Part shown: positions 55,805 through 64,000 of the stretch, piece by piece
Layout: every line of letters starts with the position of its first letter
How positions within the stretch are numbered: position 1 is the stretch's first letter
Source of the DNA: Omphalotus guepiniiformis
Lineage: Eukaryota > Basidiomycota > Agaricomycetes > Agaricales > Omphalotaceae
Length of the DNA stretch: 64,000 nucleotides
Direction of reading: 5' to 3'
Assembly: GCA_028554645.1 (NCBI GenBank)
Contig: JAQOOI010000016.1
Span: 1,054,001-1,118,000, forward strand
Position numbers and translations under genes: made by a program
Notes under the pieces: generated by a model
The model's input: only the letters and a program-made list of their open reading frames with translations
Database searches by the model: none
What the model was told of the DNA's origin: nothing

Positions 55805-57893
55805 CTACACCCCATCCCCCTCACCCCCCTTCCCATCCGCCCCCGCCCCCGCCCCAACCCCAACCCCCCTCCTCCTCCCAACCTTCCCAGCCTCCCTCCA
55901 CCTCTTCTTCCACCCACTCGTCAACTCCCACTTACTCTCCTCCCACCTCTTCTTCCTTTCCTCGGGTGTGTCGAGCGCGTAGAACGGTGAGGTATCGTTG
56001 ACAAATGTCGTCACTAACGGGACGAGAGATCCTGGGCGAGGGAAGAACAAGGGTTTTTTAGGGTCTAGGGTTGGTTGGGGGTGTGGGTGTATGCGTGTGT
56101 GCGGGTGCGGGTGCGGGTGGGTAGGATGTGGGGATGGGGATACAGACTCTGTTCGAGGTGCGTTGACTTGTTGATGATGTTGAGGCAAATCCCCACCGAC
56201 AGCAAATGATAAACCCAATGTCGTATCTATATCATCGTCCAACTCGAGATCGAGGTGATTCAGAAGTGAGAAGCCGCCTGTAGGTGTAGATACGGGGGTG
56301 AGCTCGTGTAGACAGAAACATGGACACGGAAATACAAAGAAAACGTACCTTCATCTTCTCTCGGCTTGAACAACTCTTTCAACGCGTTTTTCTTTACCGC
56401 GGGCTGTTCAGCTTCAACTTCGACTTCAATCGGTTCTACATCAACGTCCATCTGCCCCTCCACCTCCACCTCCACCTCATCCTCATCAACGTCCCCATCA
56501 ACGTCCACGTCCACATCCTTCCGTAAACCCCAACTCTTCGGAACAACCTCATACTCCTCTTCAGCATCGGCGTCAACCTCGGCAGCAGGAACAACCCTCG
56601 CCTCAGTCTCATCAAGGTCGATGTCAGAGTCCCATTCTACGGGGAGTACATCCACGTCAGCGTCAGCGATTTTGGTGGTTTTGGTAGGTTTCGTGGGTTT
56701 CGTGGTTTTGGTGGAAGCGGAGTGAGAATCGAAGAGAGAATCGATAAATGAAAGCGTTTGTGCGCGTTCGATTAATAGGTTTGTTGAGTCTGCGTCTTGG
56801 ATAGTTTTAGTAGTTTGTGGAGGAACGGGAACTGAGGTATGATTTGAGTCGGTTTCGAGTAGATTTTGAGTTTCGTTTTCGTTTTCGCTTTCCGAGTCAT
56901 AGGAGTCAGAGTCGATACGACCCTCCTGCTCCTTCTCCTCCAGCAGCGGACTCCCCCTTCTACCCACACCCACACCCGCACCAACCTCCCCACTCCCACT
57001 CCCACTCAAAAACTCCCCCCTCAAATACGGCGCCCCATTACCTCCATCCCACTTCGTAACATCAATCGTCTTGACCCTAGCTCTCACATCAGGTTCCCTC
57101 ATCTTCTTCTTCCTCTCCTTTCCTCCCTCCCTCCCTTTCCCTTTCGCATCTCCCACCTCTCTCTCCCCATCCCGCCTCACGGGAACCCCGACCAAAGGCT
57201 TCCCAGGCCTCATCTTCATAACCCTCACCACCCTCCCAGAAGGCATAACCTTCCACCCCGGTCTCTCACCCGCGTTCTCGCGCGTGATGGGTGTCATATC
57301 GGGGTGGTATGTTGCGGTGTATTTTGAGTGCGAGTTGGTGCGGCGTTTTTTCGTGGGTGGTGAGATTTGTTGCTCAGCGCGTTCTTTTGCTAATCTGAAG
57401 AGAAGAAACGGAGAACAGTTGGGTGGATTAGATGAATGAATCGGAAAGGAGGATGAGGAGGGGAAGAGGGGAGAATAGAGTACCTTGCTGCGTAATCTGG
57501 TTTAGCCTCTCCGATACGTAGTTTAGCACCTTTATACGTCGTACCGCTGAGTGTCGTGAGACCTAAAAAAACAAAACAAAAAACAAAAAACCTCAGTAAT
57601 GCATTCCTTCATGAAACGAAAACACCCTCGAGCGCAAAACCCCCAAACCAAAGAGAAAACCAAAGAAAAAACAAGAAAACACCAACACACTCACACCTCC
57701 TAAGCGCCGCATCCCCAATCTCCATCTCCACAAACCCAAATTTCCTAGGTTGCCCCACACCATCTAATTTATCGAAACCTTCGATGGATTTAACGGTACC
57801 GAAGTGGGATAGACGGGTTGTTAAGTCTTTTGGTGTTAGGGTAGGTGTTAGACCTGATATGTGGAGACGTTTCGTCGTGAGCGTTGGATCCAT
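55805..57893 (-). CDS. NOL8/Nop8-like nucleolar RNA-binding protein
   Basis: Exons 57893-57683, 57562-57484, 57394-56349 and 56277-55805 join in phase into about 600 residues. The N-terminus is one RRM: RNP2-like LHISGL (residues about 10-15), RNP1-like KFGFVEM (about 50-56), then GTTYKGAKLRIGEAKPDY spread over exon 2. A basic linker with PGWKVMPSGRVVRVMKMRPG is typical of fungal NOL8/Nop8 homologues, which act in 60S ribosome biogenesis in the nucleolus. The rest is low complexity: acidic DVDVDGDVDEDE repeats, a His/Pro run, and a C-terminal segment SPFYALDTPEERKKRWEESK. The exon 1 donor was chosen because only it keeps the RRM frame. Confidence 0.75.
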
Positions 57894-58527
57894 CGAAGGA
57901 CCACTGTGGAGTGGATGGAGGGGAGGGGAGATGCGGTCATGTGATGTGACTTGAGTCGCTGTGCATCGAATCCGATGCTCCTTTGCACACCAGATTGCTG
58001 ACGAACATCGCAGAATCTAGCTCAACTTTCTCCTCGCGCGCTCAAGATTGATCTCGAAGACGAGCCATCTTCTCATGCGCGCCATTCGAGGTTTTCATCT
58101 CCAGGATCATTGTTTTTGGGCTTGCCTCAGAGCGGAACGCCACGCTGAGAAATGGAGACGTCTTACCTCCGACCCCGAGGAATGACAGTTTTGGTAACCC
58201 AGGTGAGAGGAGAAGGAAAGAGTCCAATGTAGCTTCGTGAGTTTTGCTGCTTTGCTGTATATCTCATACGTTAATTCTATCGAACTACAACTTAAATAGC
58301 ATCTCTGGAGCACAGTGGCCTGTGGTCTCATCTAGTCAACACTGACTTAACAGAATGACTATACTAAACAAGCAAAATACAGTATTTGAAGAGGCCCAAG
58401 AGCGACAAGCAATCCTGTACAGTGGTAACATAGAGAAAAAGGTGGAAGTAGCCCTGTCCAAGTGGCCAGAGTAGAGAAAGAAAGTATAATATTCAAAATA
58501 ACAGGCTACATAGGAACCATGTAAACT
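57894..58527. other. intergenic between NOL8-like and epsin genes
   Basis: No gene. It contains the NOL8-like promoter (left) and the epsin 3' end (right). The short reading frames have no support. Confidence 0.45.
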
Positions 58528-60327
58528 TCAAACACTAAAAAATGGTTGCTCATTGTTAAATCCTGATTGTTGCTGCTGCTGCAATGCAAATGGGTTGTGC
58601 TGCCGGTTAGGGGCACCAGTCGGCTGAGATATCAGACGTCCTGCATTGCTGTGACCGTATCTGAAATAGAAAGGCAATGGTAAACGACGCTGCTGAATTA
58701 CTAGAATCGAATTATCCCACCTCAATGCGCCGATATTTCCAAACGTATCCTGCCCTCCTTCTCGATCCGCAAACAAGTTTGCCAGCTCCTGATTCTCGTT
58801 ATCGCGCACCTTCACATTCATTGGTCGACCGCCTTGTTGTTGAGGTGTAGGGGAAGGAGACTGAGAGAAAGTCGAAGGTGGATTACTGAGGTGGTGTAGA
58901 TTGTCAGTGGGATTGTTCGCATAAGTTCCTTGTAGATTGAATGACGGGGGATTGAGTGTATTGTTGTTCACCGGGGAAGTGGGCGACGAACGTGGAGCGA
59001 AGGGGTTGTTGGAACTGTACAGTGAATGTCAGAAGCGTAGCATTCTGATCATCGGAAAACACCTTACCCAAAACCTGTGGGTTGAGCGGCTAACGGCGGC
59101 TGGACAAACAAGCCCTGTTGCTGTTGCTGTTGCTGTTGAAGCAGCAATTGCTGTCGCATCCATTCTTCTTGTTGCATTTGGGCTTGTTGTGCCGCCTGTT
59201 GCTGTTGGAATAGTTCCTGCTGGCGTAAGAATTCTGCTTGAGCCGCTTCTTGTTGCAGCTGCTGCTGGTAGGGATTGAATGACGTGAATTGAGGTTGGAG
59301 CTGAGTAAACTGCGGTTGCAGTCCAACGGTATATGGTGTAGGGTCGGACAATGTCGGAAAAGGATTGTTACTGAAATGCGAGTCCGCACCAGTAACACTA
59401 CGAAACGTTTAGCAAGGACTTAATCCGATCGAGGAACGCGACGCACAGTTGATTGTTGTCATCGAACAACGCGGATGCATTCGAATCCTCCACAGCCTTA
59501 CTACGCTTTTCTTCTTCCTCCTGACTCAGCTTAATCGCCTGCTGAAGATCCCTGTCTTCAGCAGTCAGCCTCTCCTGCGCCAATGACTTCTTGCTCTCCT
59601 CGATTGCCCGTCTCAAATCATCCTCATCTTTATTTCCCCTAGCTGTAGGTGGCCCCAATGTACGTCTTCGATTATTCTCATCCTCGTCTGGATCAAATTC
59701 ATCGTCGCCACCTCCAGCTGCCCCGCGAATCATGCGGTCGCGCATATGTGCGCGCGCACGACGCTCCTGGCGCAGCCGGGATTCGTCTTGCAGAAGGTTG
59801 GTGATATCTTTGGCCTTCTGGCGAACATTGGCACCCTGATCTTTGCCTTCCTCGTCAACGTACTGGAATTCCTTTAGCGTCTTGATAATGTAAATGTTGT
59901 CTCGGAAGTAGATCACGACATTCTCTGAGCCTTGATGAAGACAGTAATCAAGAACCGTCAAGCTTTTAAAGGGGAAGAATCACCATTTTTAGCAAAATTG
60001 GCCAGCAGAGCAAGGTCAATCGTACATACTTTAAAGACATGCCGCCAGTTTTTGCCCTTGTCATTCAATCTTTTGTCAAGCATCTCCATAATTTCTACAA
60101 AGTCTCCTCTGGAGGAATTACATGTTGATCGTCATATCTACAGTCATGGCGAGACAACAATAAGGTACGAACTGGTTATAAGTTAATTGCGCAATTTCGT
60201 TCATCTGCGTTCCCGACGGGCCCCAGGCATCGTTAGAGGTTGCCTCTCGGACTTTGGCTTGTGTATCAGAATAGCCTTTGGTATAATTTTTCGTAACTCG
60301 TAATGCGGCTTTGCCTAGATGCTGCAT
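58528..60327 (-). CDS. ENT1/ENT2-like: epsin (ENTH-domain endocytic adaptor)
   Basis: Binds PtdIns(4,5)P2 membranes, ubiquitinated cargo, EH-domain proteins and clathrin at endocytic sites. The ENTH domain starts near the N-terminus (REATSNDAWGPSG; exon 1 60327-60173) and continues through exon 2 (60108-60030, DFVEIMEMLDKRLNDKGKNW) and exon 3 (SLTVLDYCLHQGSENVV). The exon 2/3 junction is not cleanly resolved. Two ubiquitin-interacting motifs follow (LRRAIEESKKSL; LQQAIKLSQEEEE). Then come Gln-rich stretches and NPF motifs for EH domains (NNPFPT, NNPFAP, HNPFAL). It ends in TGA at 58528-58530, showing that TGA is a normal stop here. It is intact, with short introns. Confidence 0.9.
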
Positions 60328-60535
60328 GATGAAGGTACAAGAATGAGGAGCGACAGAGGCTGTGTGACCGCAGCGTGATGAGTGATCCTGCTTATGACTG
60401 AGTTATCACTTGAATAGAATATGATATCTCACATTATACATACGAATGCTTATATCTTTTTTTAAGCTCGCGGAAAAGACAGATCATGTACTAGGATATT
60501 TGCACAGGGCTACAAAAAGACGAAGTACAAAAAGA

Positions 60536-62948
60536 TCAAGCTGTTTTTACTCCACCCCATGCTACCTTTTGACCTCGAGAAGGTTTAGCTGGTGCTTCTG
60601 TTGGCGCAGTATTGGTAGAGATACTAGGCTTTGACGAAATCGGAAGCGGGGTATTACGCAAATCATCGAAAATCTTTTGAGTTCTCTCAGTATTTTTAAT
60701 GAACCAGCCGGCATACTTCCTGCCAATAGTGGACTCGGCAATGTGTACCATGTTCTTGGAAAGGATGAGTTTATTGCTAATAAGAAATTAACAGACAAGA
60801 CACTCACGTCGTCGATAATGAAGTTCAAGTCGCTCGTTGTAATAGTCTGGCCATCCAACAGGCTGCCCTTTTCTGATCCCACCCTGCTTATACTCCTGCT
60901 AGCTTGCTTCATAACCATCATCTTCTGTACCAACTCCTCTTCGTCTGCGTCCAAGAAGTTCGCAAGCTTTTTAGAGCCCAGACTCGTATAAAGTTTCAAA
61001 AAGCTTCTAAGCGTAGGCACAGGCGATTGAGCTGTGACGTCAGAAAGGAAGAGACGCAGATGGCGGTGGGCGGGGTCGGTGTGGGTGGCGGACGTCGGAA
61101 GCTCCACTTGACGTTGGGTGGGGGAGGCGGTAGGAGAGGCGGAAAGTATCTGAGAAATAGCCGCCGGATCGTCGTATGGTGGAGAGTTGGCGTTGATGAA
61201 CTTGGGACAAGCATAAAGGAACAATTCCTCAAAAGCTGGAAGAGCGTCCTCTCTGAGAATAACAAGCAATTAGACATCGACCGTGTTCTAGCTGATACCA
61301 ACTCACCCTCCTCTGGCCATTTTAGTCAGTTGCTCCCCATAACGTTCTTTGGCAGTATTCGTGATATTGTCATCCAAACGACTGGGGGAGAGGGCGTGAC
61401 ATATAGCAAAGAGAGCATACATCCTATCAGCCGTCTTGCTTATCTAGAAACCCGTATCAGAGCAAGTACAGCAACAAATGTGAATTAAACTCACTTGATC
61501 GTATTGGTAGCTCCGTGTGTGATATTGGCGCATGCGTTGGATGAAGTTCAATATCGTCACAAACGTTCGGATTGCGTCAGGATATCGCCGTAGCATGATG
61601 TAGCAAAATCCAACATAGTAGTACGTGGCTACATGACATGCGGTCACCCGCGTGAAAGGGGACTGCTCTGAAGAGATTAAAATTAACGAAAACAAACTAT
61701 CTTCATCGGACTTACCCTTTGATTGAGTTCTACGTTGTCCATGACCTTCAGAGCCAGCGTGAAGTCGCCTAGTAGTACATGTACCCGAAGGAGGCCGATG
61801 ATACTGAAGTATCCAAGCATTCGGTATAATGGTCGAACGCCATATTCTCCGACAATCTCACTGCAGTCAGACGGTATGAGCGCACGCAGGTCAGGTAAAG
61901 ATATCGATAACAAACCTAATTTCCTCCTGGGATTTCCCTTCTTGCTGAGCGACTATATATTCGTTGATTTTTGATTTTTGGATGAGAGAGTAGAGGACGT
62001 TGAGAACACTGTAGGAGCTCCAAACCTATTGGCAACGACATTTGAGTTAGTAGCCGTTTGGGTAAAGGCCGTCAAATACGCACTCCTCCACCATCAGCAA
62101 GCATCAGCAGTTCATCATCCGTTTTTGTTTTGACTTTTGAGCGCCACGTGCAGAATACTTGGAACTGATAAATGAACTCGTCGATAATATCCCATAACCA
62201 CTGCTCTGGGAGCTCGAGCTGAACTGGTCCTTCAGAGTCTGAAAACCAAATGAGATAAGAGTTGATACGCAAAGGAACAGTACTCACTGAGGAGATAGTT
62301 GAACAGCTCACAGCTGTTCTCGTAAGAATGGAATCGATCGTCAATGTTCGGTTGAAGACGTGAGTAAACATGTCGATAGTAAAGTTCGCGATAGAGAATC
62401 AGGAAAATAGGATCTGAAGGAAGACAGATTTAATATGATTGCAGGGCAAAGGATTCTGCTAGACACGCACTGTCGTTAACCAAAGGTGCGATAATTTCGG
62501 CTTCAGGCCATTCTGTCCGGGAATAAAACTTTTCGGTGTATTTATTCCAGCCACTCTCGTATGCGACAGTAATCTCCGCCAGATTGTTTTCAAGCACTGC
62601 TTGGTAGAAATGGACGATGAACTGAAAAGTGGTGAGCAACAGACCGAACCTGAGCAGACTATCGGTGACCTACTCCCTTGACCACATCAGGAATTTGTGA
62701 AAAAGCTGCCTGCTGGGCCATGTGTTGCTGCATTGCTACGAGGGTTTGATCTATTTGAGAGTGCTGAATGTGGGCTATAAAATGGACTCCCAGCTTGAAT
62801 ACGTGTTTGCAGAAAGACGAGTGAAGTACAGACCGTCATCAAAGTGACCATTTTGGCCATAGTTTCCAATGGCAAGAGAGAGATCGACGTCTTGAAGGTC
62901 CTCATCTATGTCTTCGGCAGCCCAAATCGCCATACGTTGTTGTGCCAT
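60536..62948 (-). CDS. eIF3l: eukaryotic translation initiation factor 3 subunit L
   Basis: Non-core subunit of eIF3, which recruits the 40S ribosome to mRNA. The start [18 protein letters not shown] (62948) leads into several exons that together match eIF3[68 protein letters not shown] and [20 protein letters not shown]. Further on are [20 protein letters not shown] and the PCI-type C-terminus (HLRLFLSDV … [17 protein letters not shown]). Stop TGA at 60536-60538. The C-terminal tail ([13 protein letters not shown]) is divergent. At least eight short introns. It lies 208 bases downstream of the epsin start, same strand. Confidence 0.92.
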
Positions 62949-63238
62949 GCTGAATAACTAGTACTGGCCTTTTCTCGTCGACCGACGGTGTTGGAACCAG
63001 GAAAGAATTTTTTGACTGCCGGCATATGCCGCCCACTTCCACACGCACCAACTTCACGTTCAACCACTTATCAGCACTCTACAACCAATTTCTGAGTCCC
63101 TGTGAAAAGTCGGTCAGCAGGTCTAGTATGAAGATTGTCTCCAGTGCATCCAGTTATATGTGTGCGAACTGCAGCGCTCAGATGTATAAATTCCCTTGCT
63201 AGCGAATGACTGATATCAGGCATTCCCACTGCAACACA
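62949..63238. promoter_or_regulatory. bidirectional promoter region, eIF3L / hydrolase
   Basis: 290 bases separate the start codons of two divergent genes, so both promoters must lie here or overlap the genes. A GATGTATAAATTC sequence at about 63180-63192 puts a TATAAA about 55 bases before the hydrolase ATG. Confidence 0.5.
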
Positions 63239-64000
63239 ATGGCTGCACCGAAACCCCTTGAGCTCGTTTTCAAGCAGGCTGATGGCATTGATATCTACAT
63301 GGACGTATATCTGCCAGAGAGCGCGACAAAGGAGAACCCAGCTCCCATTCTTCTTTGGTGGCACGGTAAGTTTCCAATCAGCCTAGATAGCGTCCACGTT
63401 CTGAATTCTTAGCAATATCCTGCAGGGGGTGGATTACTTCAGGTACTTGACTAGAATCTTACGCCGTGCATTCAGTTTCTAATTCCATTCCCACTCCAGG
63501 GAACAAGAAAAGGTAAAAGCCCTCAAAAGCCATCCATTACTTTACAGTCCTGACCCGGAGCTTTGCAGCCGTAGCTCCGCACCACCTCAACGCCCCATCG
63601 ACGTACAACATCTGCTTCGTCTCCGCAGATTACCGTCTTGCGCCCCAATTCCGATTCCCAGCAGTCCTTTCCGACTGTTCCGCCGCCATGACATTCATCC
63701 ATTCCTCTGCATTCAAAGAAGCAGTCTCTAGCCGCGCAGACTCTTCCCGCATTGTCGTCTCTGGCTCTTCCGCTGGTGGCTGGTTATCCCTGCTTTGCGG
63801 TACTGGAATCGGGTTCGACGAATCCGGACTCCCAAGACCTCCCCCTGTTCAAGGTATCGCAGCGATATACCCTATCACTGATCTACAAGATGAGTTCTGG
63901 ACAAAGAAGCAGCATCCTGTACCATACCTCGGTAGGATGATAACGGAGGAAGAAGTTCAACCCTTCATTAACCCGGATGACGAACGAAGTAAAGTGTCTG
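63239..64000 (+). CDS. alpha/beta hydrolase (AB hydrolase-3 type), 5' part
   Basis: ATG at 63239 in good context (an upstream in-frame ATG at 63206 is less likely). Exons: 63239-63365, a 17-base microexon (GGGGTGGATTACTTCAG), a 13-base microexon (GGAACAAGAAAAG), then a long exon from about 63570. The oxyanion motif reads HGGGLLQG across the microexon splice, followed by VSADYRLAP and the nucleophile elbow SGSSAGG. These are typical of the hormone-sensitive-lipase/carboxylesterase branch, which hydrolyses small esters or amides. No signal peptide, so probably cytosolic. The window ends before the Asp and His of the triad. The two microexons hold the oxyanion hole and are easily missed by gene callers. 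Confidence 0.8.

Noticed and set aside
55805..56240. C-rich/G-rich tract as a satellite or G-quadruplex element
   Set aside because: It is the coding sequence for the Gly/Arg/His/Pro-rich C-terminus of the NOL8-like protein, so composition is explained by coding.
1..64000. CRISPR array, bacterial operons, tRNA or rRNA genes
   Set aside because: No regularly spaced short repeats, no Shine-Dalgarno/operon structure, and no cloverleaf or rRNA segment seen. The only tRNA-like stretches are primer-binding sites.

Overview
The window looks like a chromosome segment of an Agaricomycete (mushroom-forming basidiomycete). The host genes have several short introns of about 50-60 bases with fungal GT-AG borders. 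About 55 kb on the left is a nest of transposable elements. The right 8 kb is ordinary gene-dense host DNA.

Layout of the nest. TyA (650-9084) is a Ty3/gypsy element with 542-bp LTRs and AATAC target duplications, inserted just upstream of a decayed multi-exon gene (9104-11246). TyB (12545-27271) is a very large (14.7 kb) and very young Ty3-like element in reverse orientation, with LTRs of about 1.38 kb that differ at two positions. It split a + strand gene (12108-12544 / 27272-27646). An inverted solo copy of the TyB LTR follows (27647-29026). It cuts the gag of a third element, TyC, whose primer-binding site and 5' LTR survive (29027-31144). TyC in turn sits in a 5'-truncated Ty1/copia element (31145 to about 35266). 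TyE (37678-43948, CACCC duplications) is a chromodomain Ty3 element that split an uncharacterised coiled-coil/Cys-rich gene (36145-37677 / 43949-45413). Last comes MuF (about 45537-54963), with 32-bp terminal inverted repeats. It is a Mutator-like element carrying a DDE/SWIM transposase, a gene resembling TET/JBP-type 2-oxoglutarate dioxygenases, and an intact novel + strand gene.

Host genes at the right, all on the minus strand except the last: a NOL8-like nucleolar RRM protein, epsin (ENTH domain), translation initiation factor eIF3 subunit L, and the 5' part of an alpha/beta hydrolase.

Two themes stand out. First, two quite different Ty3-type elements (TyA and TyB) carry, between integrase and 3' LTR, an antisense multi-exon gene with its own TATA-like box. 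Its product has a paired CxxC cysteine cluster, coiled coil and basic/AT-hook features. Second, nearly all premature stops in otherwise unrelated elements read as C-to-T changes (about fifteen TGA where arginine CGA is expected, plus a few TAG/TAA where glutamine is expected), and the LTR differences in TyA and TyE fall mostly at CpG. This fits methylation-driven decay of transposons, and it has also broken the TET/JBP-like gene.
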